This document shows positions 33,185 to 46,000 of a stretch of 64,000 bases of DNA, piece after piece; the stretch's first letter is position 1, and each line of letters opens with the position of its first letter. The translations under genes and the position numbers were made by a program. This DNA is from Pseudorasbora parva (lineage: Eukaryota; Chordata; Actinopteri; Cypriniformes; Gobionidae), in NCBI RefSeq assembly GCF_024679245.1, contig NC_090172.1:2459001-2523000 (forward strand). Direction: 5' to 3'. The notes beneath the pieces are model-generated. The model ran no database searches and had not been told where the DNA came from. It saw only the letters and a list, made by a program, of their open reading frames with translations.

Positions 33185-33600
33185 AGAAGGCACTACTGAC
33201 TAACACTGATGATCTCTTCATCACGGCTCCTGTTAGTGGGTGGGATATATTAGGCAGCAAGTGAACATTTTGTCCTCAGAGTTGATGTGTGTGAAGCAGG
33301 AGAAATGGGCAAGCGTAAGGATTTGAGCGAGTTTGGCCAGATTGTGACGGCTAGACGACTGGGTCAGAGCATCTCCAAAACTGCAGCTCTTGTGGGCTGT
33401 TCCCGGTCTGCAGTGGTCAGTATCTATCAAAAGTGCTCCAAGGAAGGACCAGTGGAGAACCGGCCACAGGGTCATGGGCGGCCAAGGCTCATTGATGCAC
33501 GTGGGGAGCGAAGGCCGGGTGTGTGTGTGTGTGTGTGTGTGTGGCTTACCTGGAGAACACATGGCCCCAGGATGCACTATGGGAAGAAGGCGAGCCGAAA
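33185..33600 (+). pseudogene. Tc1-like transposase N-terminal remnant
   Basis: The upstream text CCTGTTAGTGGGTGGGATAT is the usual leader of a fish Tc1 group. From ATG 33305 the frame reads [20 protein letters not shown], then [20 protein letters not shown] and [13 protein letters not shown]: the N-terminal paired-like helix-turn-helix that binds the inverted repeats. After residue 70 a (GT)n tract (33518-33541) breaks it, and a short later piece ([11 protein letters not shown] in another frame) is joined directly after. The DDE catalytic region is missing. It is dead. Confidence 0.85.
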
Positions 33601-34651
33601 CTAAAATAGAAACTAATAAAGAGTTCAATAAAATAATGAGCTCGATAATTTTTCCGGCCGCGATAATTTCCATTTGCATGCTTGTTTGTTTTCAATGTTT
33701 CTCTCGCTGACGGAGCGCGCCTCGTCCGTTTGGGGAGATGTTTAAACTCGACGCGCAGACTGGGTGTGGCGTGATGAGACGTCAGGCTCGGCCAGATTCG
33801 TCTGGAACTCGTGCTTTTTCGGTTGCGGAGCCGCAGGCAAAGTTAAAAAATTTGACGGGCACACCGCCAAGCGAAACGGAGTCTAGCGCACTCCGCGTTT
33901 TTGCAGCGCACACCCTCGCGCTCGTGCTGACGCGTAACAGGACGTGCGTATAACAAGGCAAACCTACATGATGTTGGCAGTTTGATAAATGGAAGTTAAT
34001 TCTTCAGTTTAATGTTTGTGCGCTAAAAAGGCCAATCAGTTCCTGTAGAGATACACATTCTCCTTTTTTGACAAATAAAGGCATGTCATCAATGTCTTCT
34101 CTCTTGCTGTATCAAAATCTCACCTAGCTTTCCTCAGGCAGAGATGGTCAAGTCAAATTTTTGCATGATTACATGATATATTTGTCTGTATTTGTGAGAA
34201 GTGGCGCTGTCCTGATTTGAAAGATATGCTACTTTACGGCTTTATTAACAATTAAATAGGTGTGTGTGTGTTTGTGTCGGCCGCTGTCCATTTCCTATGG
34301 CTCTGAAATGCAAAAAAATTTTGACTACTTTTTTTACGTCTTTTTTTTAAAGGGCGCGTGCGCCCATGAGCACCCACGGAGGAAAACATAAATCGGCGCC
34401 TATGGATGGGAGTGAAAAGTTCTGCGTGTGATCTACTGACGGCAGTCGAATGCATAATGACCAACACAACCTACCAATAGCAGTGCAAATTAGCGTCTAG
34501 TTTAAGACATCTTTTTTGGGCGGTAAGTAATGGCACAAACACCAGTAAATTAACGAGCACAAACCTTAGTAAATCACCTTTAAAGACTTTACTCCCATAA
34601 ATTCAGCCGCAAACATAACTGTGTCCAGCTTTAATTTTTAGTTTGTCTTTA
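33601..34651. other. No proven gene; GC-rich patch then AT-rich
   Basis: 33690-33950 is GC-rich with many CGs (GACGGAGCGCGCCTCGTCCG and similar) and resembles transposon terminal DNA, but I could not pair its ends. 34260-34470 includes a (GT) stretch and GGGCGCGTGCGCCC, a 14-bp palindrome. No coding signal. Confidence 0.35.
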
Positions 34652-35247
34652 CACTCTAAAAAATGCTGGGTTAAAAACAACCCAAGTTGGGTTGAAAATG
34701 CACCGACCCAACAATTGGGTTGTTTTAACCCAATGGTTGAGTTGTTCTTACCCAGCAATTGGGTTGTCTTAAGCAACATTTAACCCAACCACTGGGTTAA
34801 AACAACTCAACCACTGGGTTAAAACAACTCAACCATTGGGTTAAAACAACTCAACCACTGGGTTAAAACAACTCAACCACTGGGTTAAAACAACTCAACC
34901 ACTGGGTTAATACAACTCAACCACTGGGTTAAAACAACTCAACCACTGGGTTAAAACAACTCAACCACTGGGTTAAAACAACTCAACCATTGGGTTAAAA
35001 CAACTCAACCACTGGGTTAAAACAACTCAACCACTGGGTTAAAACAACTCAACCACTGGGTTAAAACAACTCAACCACTGGGTTAAAACAACTCAACCAC
35101 TGGGTTAAAACAACTCAACCATTGGGTTAAAACAACTCAACCATTGGGTTAAAACAACTCAACCATTGGGTTAAAACAACTCAATTGTTGGGTCGGTGCA
35201 TTTTCAACCCAACTTGGGTTGTTTTTAACCCAGCATTTTTTAGAGTG
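34652..35247. repeat. CACTCTAAAAAATG MITE, copy 5, with expanded internal array
   Basis: The ends and flanking TA (34650-34651, 35248-35249) are as in copy 4, and the outer sequences are nearly the same as in that copy. The internal 22-bp unit TTAAAACAACTCAACCACTGGG is here repeated about 17-18 times (34796-35184) against about four in copy 4. Confidence 0.95.
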
Positions 35248-35270
35248 TAGTAAATCCAGGACGATTCTAA

Positions 35271-36010
35271 TGGTGCGTTCATATCAGACGCGGATGAAGT
35301 GATAAGCACGAGTGATTTACATGCAAAGTCAATGCAAAGATGCGAATATACATTCTGCGGCGCGAATGGCGCAAATTATGCGATTCACGCGAATGACGCC
35401 TCAAAATGACGCAAATTGAACGTTTGATGCACAAAACGCGTGATTCGCGCAAATCGCGAGAGATTAAAAATCTAAAAGTCTGGTTGATATTCGCGCCGCG
35501 TTAACCAATCAGGAGCTTGCTCTAGTAGTGACAACAATGAGGACAAAATCATATGTGGAGACCCAGAGCTGTACGATACATCGTCATACTTTATAGAAAC
35601 AGGGATAAAAGGATCGTGCTTGGAAGAAAGAAAGGTAGTGAGGAGGTCGGACAATCTGGTAAGTTGTAAAAAATGCTCTTTAGGCTACTCAGTTTGCACG
35701 ATACATAGGGTGGTTTCAGGGTGATTGGGACACATTTTGCCATTGAGATGACTTGGAAGAAGTGTCCCAATCACTCTGAGTTCACCCTATAGAGACTACA
35801 AGCTATTTAAAGCCGGCAAATAGAGCTCATTCGTCGTATTTTAAAACTATCCTTGTCAGCCATTTCTCAATGAGATGAGTCGCCTGGAAGAAGCCGCTCC
35901 CATGACGTGGATTTGCATCTGTTGTGAAGGGAATGTCACGTGCGAATGAAGCAAATAAACTCAAAATGTTCACGCGTCCAACTATTGGGAATAGTGCAAT
36001 TCATTCGCTT
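35271..36010 (+). mobile_element. Harbinger-like remnant with MADF-type fragment
   Basis: Begins GGTGCGTTCATATCAGACGC and contains many GCGAAT / ATTCGC words typical of these fish elements; the right end is not sharply defined. Positions about 35555-35655 encode, with a frame change, ELYDTSSYF, LYRNRDKR and SEEVGQSG, the signature of a MADF DNA-binding domain, found in the accessory protein of one Harbinger group. A separate hairpin repeat is inserted at 35704-35792. No transposase is left. Confidence 0.6.
35704..35792. repeat. Short hairpin MITE
   Basis: Left arm CATAGGGTGGTTTCAGGGTG and ATTGGGACAC; right arm GTGTCCCAAT and CACTCTGAGTTCACCCTATAG. About 30-bp arms around a 28-base loop. Confidence 0.8.
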
Positions 36011-36237
36011 CATGAATCTTAATTAGGTAATCTAATTAAAATGGGACATGTATGTAGACTGTAAACTGAAGGATGTTTTATTTTTATTTCAGACCACTAT
36101 TGTGTTTCTGACCATTTTATTTTATTTTATTTAATTATCTTTACAACTGTTTTAATTCTCCTTGTTTTTAAGTTTTAATTCGTACACATGGTATTCTTTT
36201 TTCTCATGCATGTTACCACTATTTTAATTAATTTCTA

Positions 36238-36612
36238 CACTGTAAAAAAATATTTTAAAAATAAGTTACCTGGTTGCCTTAAAATTTTGATTTCATTGAA
36301 ATTAAAAATTTGAGTTAATACAATGAACATTTTTAAGAATCGATAACATTTATTTAAATATTATTACAAGATTTTGTAAGCATATTAGGTAATTGTGTGT
36401 TTTATTTGTGATGACGCAGCCGAATTGTGCAATTTTCATGATTTATCACATTTTTTATGTGGTTCAGATACAATAATATTTTGAGTTTCTATTTATTAAA
36501 CAAATTTCCTTCAGTGTATCAACTCAAATTTTTAATTTCAATAAATTAAACATTTTAAGGCAACCAGATTACTTACTTTTTTAAGTTAAACCAACATTTC
36601 TTTTTTACAGTG
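36238..36612. repeat. CACTGTAAAAAA MITE, copy 1
   Basis: Starts CACTGTAAAAAAATATTTT, ends TTCTTTTTTACAGTG, flanked by TA (36236-36237, 36613-36614). Internal AAGTTACCTGGTTGCCTTAA and TTGTGATGACGCAGCCGAAT match the inverted copy at 53869-54255. Confidence 0.92.
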
Positions 36613-36732
36613 TATGTAAAGTACTTTGAATTGCCATTGGGTATGAAACGTGCTATACAAATAAACTTGCTTTGCCTATATGGAAGTCGGAGACATCAAG
36701 TGGGAACATCCAGCAATAATGTGCGTATACAG

Positions 36733-36746
36733 GTGTGTGTGTGTGT

Positions 36747-36775
<29 letters not shown>
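36733..36775. repeat. (GT)n microsatellite
   Basis: Short GT tract interrupted once by TACG. Confidence 0.95.
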
Positions 36776-36796
<21 letters not shown>

Positions 36797-37499
36797 ATAA
36801 GTGTGAGTATGTCGTCCGATGTTGCCAGGTATTAAATGTGTTTTTGGAGAAAGGCTGATAATGATTTCTGTATAATCTCTGTGGCCCTGTCTTCCTCTGC
36901 ACTGGTGTGATGGCGGATGTGACCCAGACCTGGTGATAAGGTCAGGATAGAGAGGAACGTTATGCAAGCGGCTAGCATGGCCTTATCTCAGCTAGCGGTT
37001 AGCATGGCCTTATCTCGGCTAGCGGCTGCTGCTTCCAGCCCCAGACTTGACTAGCCATGTCAGAGAGATCCGCCTATCAGCAGCACACAGGCTCTCCACA
37101 GCAAATAGATACAGCGAGAGCACAGGGGAGAGCTTAATTAGGATTTTAACCAAGCAGCTGAGCTCAATGACAAAATAACACGGTTTTCCATAAGCACACA
37201 TGTTGAGCTAGCGGGAAGCGAGCATATTTTAAAAAAGGAAGGCTAGAAAGTCGAGGTAAATCCAGCTTCTGTAGCTGCATGGTCATTCACTGGTCCTTGT
37301 CTAGACCCGCAATAAGTCAAACCATGTTGAAGCCCATCAGCGTAATCGTTCTGTCTGTTCGAGGACTGATGGGAACACTGACTGTCCAGACTGATCTTAT
37401 GAAATGGTGTATGTATTGTATATATACACATATTATATACATATTCGTATGCCAGTTTGGCGTGCTATCAAGACGCATAATCGCTTTTTAGCATGTTTA
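36776..37499. other. Probably unique DNA with a short tandem duplication
   Basis: No gene is seen. TAGCATGGCCTTATCTC followed by RGCTAGCGG occurs twice in tandem (about 36974 and 37000). 37100-37190 includes GAGCTTAATTAGGATTTTAA and could be regulatory, but that is a guess. Confidence 0.4.
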
Positions 37500-38060
<561 letters not shown>

Positions 38061-38326
38061 ATCTAATATGTAATGATGTCTAATTTCGTCTCTTTAGACG
38101 CCGGTCAGATGTCTCTTCCTGTCTAAATGAGATGGTCTTTCTGAGAATAAGCTACGGTGTGGACCAGACTTCATGTCAATACTGAGCCGCTCTTCTCTGT
38201 GCAGTACAATCACAGAAACGGATGAATAGAGAGAGATAGAGCGCAGGTCAAGGTGACTGGCATGTTGTCCTGATAAAAGGATCCTCTTTAAATGCATCTC
38301 TTATACAGCTAATCTTATGGAGTGTC

Positions 38327-39127
38327 CAGAGGTGGACAAACTACACAACTTCATTACTTGAGTAAAAGTAAAAGTACTACTGGTCAAATATAACTCCGCA
38401 ACAAGTTAAAGTTGTAAAAACAGATTTTTAAGTATTTGTTTTCAAAAGTACTTAAGTATAAAAATTAAATTTCCTTTTTATGTCGCCGCATTATTTTATT
38501 ATAGTTGTATAAATGCACATTATACCATCATGGTTTAAGCCAGTCAGTGACGCTCCATCTGACACACTAGCAGACGACTAACTTAAACTCATTTAAATAC
38601 TTGTAGAAAAGTTGCAAAGCTCTTTATAAAGCTGCTGTCACTTTAAGGCCGAATGCACGGATCCAATACACTGATACACATCTGATATTCTCACACTGTT
38701 CACCTTCACTGAAGACAGAATCAACTTTGTTTATGTGAATACTCCACTAAATGAGCATTTGGACATCCGTCTTCTTCCATTTTGCTCTAAACTATAAATC
38801 AGTGTTTAATAAATGCTGTGAAATCATTGAACTTCACGAGACTCTACAAGAGTGATTCCTGAAAGGCTTTCTGCAAAAACCCAAACACCTTTTAAAGAAG
38901 AAAAAAATCATCACTGACTTTCAAAGCTGCGTCAGAAACGACTTTCCACTTCGAGGACCTTGATAGAAATGTAGTGGAGTAAAAAGGATGATATTTGTCT
39001 TTCAGATGTAGTGAAGTTAAAGTCAGAAGTTTACAGAAAAAATAATACTCCAGTAAAGCACAGATACTCAAAAAGTGTCCTTAAGTACAGGACTCGAGTA
39101 AATGAGCTTAGTTACTGTCCAGCTCTG
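38327..39127. repeat. CAGAGGTGGACAAA inverted-end repeat
   Basis: CAGAGGTGGACAAACTACAC at the left mirrors GTTACTGTCCAGCTCTG at the right; both arms carry TACTTGAGTAAAAGTA- and ACTTAAGTAC-type words. About 800 bp, no gene inside. 38061-38326, before it, shows nothing coding. Confidence 0.78.
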
Positions 39128-39944
39128 CTTTTAAAGAATACCAACACTTTTGGCCTTGGCAGGCTCTCGACTGGAAAGCAGCTTTTGTGAATGACTCCTT
39201 AACAACCACTGAAAAAAACAACGAGCTGAAATTTCTCTTTCTCTCTGGTATTTTTGCATGCACCTGCTTGGCACAGACAAGCCCAGGGAAGCTGTGGATG
39301 TTAACCGAACTCTAGAAGTTAAACCGTCCCCATCTGTCACACCTCACACAGATGCATAGCCTCTGTCGCTCTCGTGCCTTTTTCTCCGCCGGCTTGGCGC
39401 AAATTCAAGTCTGTCGAAGCACACCTGCTAAATTGAGTGCGTCGTCTGACATAAACAAACTCCCAAACAACCATTCGCATAACACACACACACACTTCCA
39501 CTCAGTGCTGATAATATTCTTGGATGATGTCCATACGCTGTTCGGCGTAGCAAAAACATCTATCATCTCATCTGCCGATATTCAAGCAGATGTCGAGATG
39601 TGTGCATTCCCTCACAGTTAACAGGTGTCATTCATATGTAGAATATAAAAAAAATACGACTGTATAGGTCATTTTTCTAGCACCTTATTACAACCTATAT
39701 TTACGTTTTAAAGTCATGCTCCCTCTAGCTGGCATAAAAATAATGAGTGTCGTGGTTTGTGACGTCATGACGTATGACTGTCGTTGCCAATCACAATGCG
39801 TGTTCATTTTAATGCAGTGTGTGGACTTTTTAACATCATTTGTCATATTTCCATTTAGCAATTTTTTATTTATTTATTTACATCTACACCCACCCCATCC
39901 CTAAACCTACCCAGTGATTTATTCACACACACTTTATGAGCACA
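39128..39944. other. Probably unique sequence, no gene
   Basis: No repeat that I recognise until 39885, where CCATCCCTAAACCTACCCAG recalls the CA-associated family. The 89-codon frame at 39352-39621 has no recognisable motif. Confidence 0.4.
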
Positions 39945-40040
39945 TGTGTTCCCTGGGATCAAACTCACAATCGCATGATCACATGTTGTTGTTGTATAGT
40001 GCAATGCTTTACCAACTGAGCTATGCAAAACCTGAAATAT
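39945..40040 (-). repeat. tRNA-derived SINE fragment
   Basis: On the minus strand TAGCTCAGTTGGTAAAGC (A box) and GTTTGATCCC (B box) are correctly spaced for a tRNA-type polymerase III promoter, but the rest does not fold as a tRNA. A SINE head rather than a tRNA gene. It lies 45 bp before the 62-bp array. Confidence 0.65.
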
Positions 40041-40085
40041 TACGCAGATAACAGGGAAAAATGCTTTAAAATGAAAGTGTCCTGC

Positions 40086-43000
40086 TGTCGATAGGAGCAC
40101 AACTTTAGTAAACGCTCCTATGGGTCGTATTTCATGAATTAAAATATTGTCAATAGGAGCACAACTTCAGTAAACGCTCCTATGGGTCGTATTTCATGAG
40201 TTAAAATATTGTCGATAGGGGCACAACTTTAGTAAACGCTCCTATGGGTCGTATTTCATGAGTTAAAATATTGTCGATAGGGGCACAACTTTAGTAAACG
40301 CTCCTATGGGTCGTATTTCATGAGTTAAAATATCGTCGATAGGAGCACAACTTTAGTAAACGCTCCTATGGGTCGTATTTCATGAGTTAAAATATCGTCG
40401 ATAGGAGCACAACTTTAGTAAATGCTCCTATGGGTCGTATTTCATGAGTTAAAATATTGTCGATAGGAGCGCAACTTTAGTGAACGCTCCTATGGGTCGT
40501 ATTTCATGAGTTAAAATATTGTCGATAGGAGCGCAACTTTAGTAAACGCTCCTATGGGTCGCATTTCATGAGTTAAAATATTGTCGATAGGAGTACAACT
40601 TTAGTAAACGCTCCTATGGGTCTTATTTCATGAGTTAAAATATTGTCGATAGGAGCAGAACTTTAGTAAACGCTCCTATGGGTCGTATTTCATGAGTTAA
40701 AATATTGTCGATAGGAGCACAACTTTAGTAAACGCTCCTATGGGTCGCATTTCATGAGTTAAAATATTGTCGATAGGAGCGCAACTTAAGTTAATGCTCA
40801 TATGGGTCGTGTTTCATGAGTTAAAATATTGTCGATAGGGGCACAACTTTAGTAAACGCTCCTATGGGTCGCATTTCATGAGTTAAAATATTGTCGATAG
40901 GAGCACAACTTTAGTAAACGCTCCTATGGGTCGTATTTCATGAGTTAAAATATTGTCGATAGGAGCGCAACTTAAGTTAATGCTCATATGGGTCGTATTT
41001 CATGAGTTAAAATATTGTCGATAGGAGCACAACTTTAGTAAACGCTCCTATGGGTCGTGTTTCATGAGTTAAAATATTGTCAATAGGAGCACAACTTTAG
41101 TAAATGCTCCTATGGGTCGTATTTCATGAGTTAAAATATTGTCGATAGGAGCACAACTTTAGTAAACGCTCCTATGGGTCGTATTTCATGAGTTAAAATA
41201 TTGTCGATAGGAGCGCAACTTTAGTAAACGCTCATGTGGGTCGTATTTCATGAGTTAAAATATCGTGGATAGGAACACAACTTCAGTAAACGCTCCTCTG
41301 GGTCGTATTTCATGAGTTAAAATATTGTCGATATGAGCAAAACTTTAGTAAACGCTCCTATGGGTCGTATTTCATGAGTTCAAATAGTCGATAGGAGCAA
41401 AACTTTAGTAAACGCTCCTATGGGTCGTATTTCATGAGTTAAAATATCGTCGATAGGGGCACAACTTTAGTAAACGCTCCTATGGGTCGTATTTCATGAG
41501 TTAAAATATTGTCGATATGAGCAAAACTTTAGTAAACGCTCCTATGGGTCGTATTTCATGAGTTAAACTATTGTCGATAGGAGCGCAACTTTAGTAAACG
41601 CTCCTATGGGTCGTGTTTCATGAGTTAAAATATCGTCGATAGGAGCACAACTTTAGTAAACGCTCCTATGGGTCGTATTTCATGAGTTAAAATATTGTCG
41701 ATAGGGGCACAACTTTAGTAAACGCTCCTATGGGTCGTATTTCATGAGTTAAAATATCGTCGATAGGAGCACAACTTCAGTAAACGCTCCTCTGGGTCGT
41801 ATTTCATGAGTTAAAATATTGTCGATATGAGCAAAACTTTAGTAAACGCTCCTATGGGTCGTATTTCATGAGTTAAAATATTGTCAATAGGAGCACAACT
41901 TTAGTAAACGCTCCTATGGGTCGTGTTTCATGAGTTAAAGTATTGTCGATAGGAGCGCAACTTTAGTAAACGCTCCTATGGGTCGTATTTCATGAGTTAA
42001 AATATTGTCGATAGGAGCACAACTTTAGTAAACGCTCCTATGGGTCGTATTTCATGAGTTAAAATATTGTCGATAGGAGCGCAACTTAAGTTAATGCTCA
42101 TATGGGTCGTATTTCATGAGTTAAAATATTGTCGATAGGAGCACAACTTTAGTAAACGCTCCTATGGGTCGTGTTTCATGAGTTAAAATATTGTCAATAG
42201 GAGCACAACTTTAGTAAACGCTCCTATGGGTCGTATTTAATGAGTTAAAATATTGTCGATAGGAGCACAACTTTAGTAAACGCTCCTATGGGTCGTATTT
42301 CATGAGTTAAAATATTGTCGATAGGAGCGCAACTTAAGTTAATGCTCATATGGGTCGTATTTCATGAGTTAAAATATTGTCGATAGGAGCGCAACTTAAG
42401 TTAATGCTCATATGGGTCGTGTTTCATGAGTTAAAATATTGTCAATAGGAGCACAACTTTAGTAAACGCTCCTATGGGTCGTATTTCATGAGTTAAAATA
42501 TGGTCGATAGGAGCACAACTTTAGTAAACGCTCCTATGGGTCGTATTTCATGAGTTAAAATATTGTCGATAGGAGCGCAACTTAAGTTAATGCTCCTATG
42601 GGTCGTATTTCATGAGTTAAAATATTGTCGATAGGAGCGCAACTTAAGTTAATGCTCATATGGGTCGTGTTTCATGAGTTAAAATATTGTCAATAGGAGC
42701 ACAACTTTAGTAAACGCTCCTATGGGTCGTATTTCATGAGTTAAAATATTGTCGATAGGAGCACAACTTTAGTAAACGCTCCTATGGGTCGTATTTCATG
42801 AGTTAAAATATTGTCGATAGGAGCGCAACTTTAGTAAACGCTCCTGTGGGTCGTATTTCATGAGTTAAAATATCGTGGATAGGAACACAACTTCAGTAAA
42901 CGCTCCTCTGGGTCGTATTTCATGAGTTAAAATATTGTCGATATGAGCAAAACTTTAGTAAACGCTCCTATGGGTCGTATTTCATGAGTTCAAATATTGT

Positions 43001-46000
43001 CGATAGGAGCAAAACTTTAGTAAACGCTCCTATGGGTCATATTTCATGAGTTAAAATATCGTCGATAGGGGCACAACTTTAGTAAACGCTCCTATGGGTC
43101 GTATTTCATGAGTTAAAATATTGTCGATATGAGCAAAACTTTAGTAAACGCTCCTATGGGTCGTATTTCATGAGTTAAACTATTGTCGATAGGAGCGCAA
43201 CTTTAGTAAACGCTCCTATGGGTCGTGTTTCGTGAGTTAAAATATTGTCGATAGGAGCGCAACTTTAGTAAACGCTCCTATGGGTCGTGTTTCATGAGTT
43301 AAAATATCGTCGATAGGAGCACAACTTTAGTAAACGCTCCTATGGGTCGTATTTCATGAGTTAAAATATTGTCGATAGGGGCACAACTTTAGTAAACGCT
43401 CCTATGGGTCGTATTTCATGAGTTAAAATATCGTCGATAGGAGCACAACTTCAGTAAACGCTCTTCTGGGTCGTATTTAATGAGTTAAAATATCGTCGAT
43501 ATGAGCAAAACTTTAGTAAACGCTCCTATGGGTCGTATTTCATGAGTTAAAATATTGTCAATAGGAGCACAACTTTAGTAAACGCTCCTATGGGTCGTGT
43601 TTCATGAGTTAAAGTATTGTCGATAGGAGCGCAACTTTAGTAAACGCTCCTATGGGTCGTATTTCATGAGTTAAAATATTGTCGATAGGAGCGCAACTTT
43701 AGTAAACGCTCCTATGGGTCGTATTTCATGAGTTAAACTATTGTCGATAGGAGCGCAACTTTAGTAAACGCTCCTATGGGTCGTGTTTCATGAGTTAAAA
43801 TATTGTCGATAGGAGCACAACTTTAGTAAACGCTCCTATGGGTCGTATTTCATGAGTTAAAATATTGTCGATAGGAGCACAACTTTAGTAAACGCTCCTA
43901 TGGGTCGCATTTCATGAGTTAAAATATTGTCGATAGGAGCGCAACTTTAGTAAACGCTCCTATGGGTCGTATTTCATGAGTTAAACTATTGTCGATAGGA
44001 GCGCAACTTTAGTAAACGCTCCTATGGGTCGTATTTCATGAGTTAAACTATTGTCGATAGGAGCGCAACTTTAGTAAACGCTCCTATGGGTCGTGTTTCA
44101 TGAGTTAAAATATTGTCGATAGGAGCGCAACTTTAGTAAACGCTCCTATGGGTCGTGTTTCATGAGTTAAAATATCGTCGATAGGAGCACAACTTTAGTA
44201 AACGCTCCTATGGGTCGTATTTCATGAGTTAAAATATTGTCGATAGGAGCGCAACTTTAGTAAACGCTCCTATGGGTCGTATTTCATGAGTTAAAATATT
44301 GTCGATAGGAGCGCAACTTTAGTAAACGCTCCTATGGGTCGTGTTTCATGAGTTAAAATATCGTCGATATGAGCAAAACTTTAGTAAACGCTCCTATGGG
44401 TCGTGCTTCATGAGTTAAAATATTGTCGATATGAGCAAAACTTTAGTAAACGCTCCTATGGGTCGTATTTCATGAGTTAAAATGTTGTCGATAGGAGCGC
44501 AACTTAAGTTAACGCTCCTATGGGTCGTGTTTCATGAGTTAAAATATTGTCGATAGGGGCACAACTTAAGTTAACGCTCCTATGGGTCGCATTTCATGAG
44601 TTAAAATATTGTCGATAGGAGCGCAACTTAAGTTAACGCTCATATGGGTCGTGTTTCATGAGTTAAAATATTGTCGATAGGGGCACAACTTTAGTAAACG
44701 CTCCTATGGGTCGCATTTAATGAGTTAAATTATTGTCGATAGGAGCACAACTTTAGTAAACGCTCCTATGGGTCGTATTTCATGAGTTAAAATATTGTCG
44801 ATAGGAGCGCAACTTAAGTTAATGCTCATATGGGTCGTATTTCATGAGTTAAAATATTGTCGATAGGAGCACAACTTTAGTAAACGCTCCTATGGGTCGT
44901 GTTTCATGAGTTAAAATATTGTCAATAGGAGCACAACTTTAGTAAACGCTCCTATGGGTCGTATTTCATGAGTTAAAATATTGTCGATAGGAGCACAACT
45001 TTAGTAAACGCTCCTATGGGTCGTATTTCATGAGTTAAAATATTGTCGATAGGAGCGCAACTTTAGTAAACGCTCCTGTGGGTCGTATTTCATGAGTTAA
45101 AATATTGTCGATATGAGCGAAACTTTAGTAAACGCTCCTATGGGTCGTATTTCATGAGTTAAAATATTGTCGATATGAGCAAAACTTTAGTAAACGCTCC
45201 TATGGGTCGTATTTCATGAGTTAAACTATTGTCGATAGGAGCGCAACTTTAGTAAACGCTCCTATGGGTCGTGTTTCAAGAGTTAAAATATTGTCGATAG
45301 GAGCGCAACTTTAGTAAACGCTCCTATGGGTCGTGTTTCATGAGTTAAAATATCGTCGATAGGAGCACAACTTTAGTAAACGTTCCTATGGGTCGTATTT
45401 CATGAGTTAAAATATTGTCGATATGAGCAAAACTTTAGTAAACGCTCCTATGGGTCGTGTTTCATGAGTTAAAATATTGTCGATATGAGCAAAACTTTAG
45501 TAAACGCTCCTATGGGTCGTGTTTCATGAGTTAAAATATTGTCGATAGGGGCACAACTTTAGTAAACGCTCCTATGGGTCGTATTTCATGAGTTAAAATA
45601 TCGTCGATAGGAGCACAACTTCAGTAAACGCTCTTCTGGGTCGTATTTCATGAGTTAAAATATCGTCGATATGAGCAAAACTTTAGTAAACGCTCCTATG
45701 GGTCGTATTTCATGAGTTAAAATATTGTCAATAGGAGCACAACTTTAGTAAACGCTCCTATGGGTCGTGTTTCATGAGTTAAAGTATTGTCGATAGGAGC
45801 GCAACTTTAGTAAACGCTCCTATGGGTCGTATTTCATGAGTTAAAATATTGTCGATAGGAGCGCAACTTTAGTAAACGCTCCTATGGGTCGTATTTCATG
45901 AGTTAAACTATTGTCGATAGGAGCGCAACTTTAGTAAACGCTCCTATGGGTCGTGTTTCATGAGTTAAAATATTGTCGATCGGAGCACAACTTTAGTAAA

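Noticed and set aside
39945..40040. A tRNA gene, because A and B boxes are present
   Set aside because: The sequence between and around the boxes does not form acceptor, anticodon and T arms; it is a SINE head.
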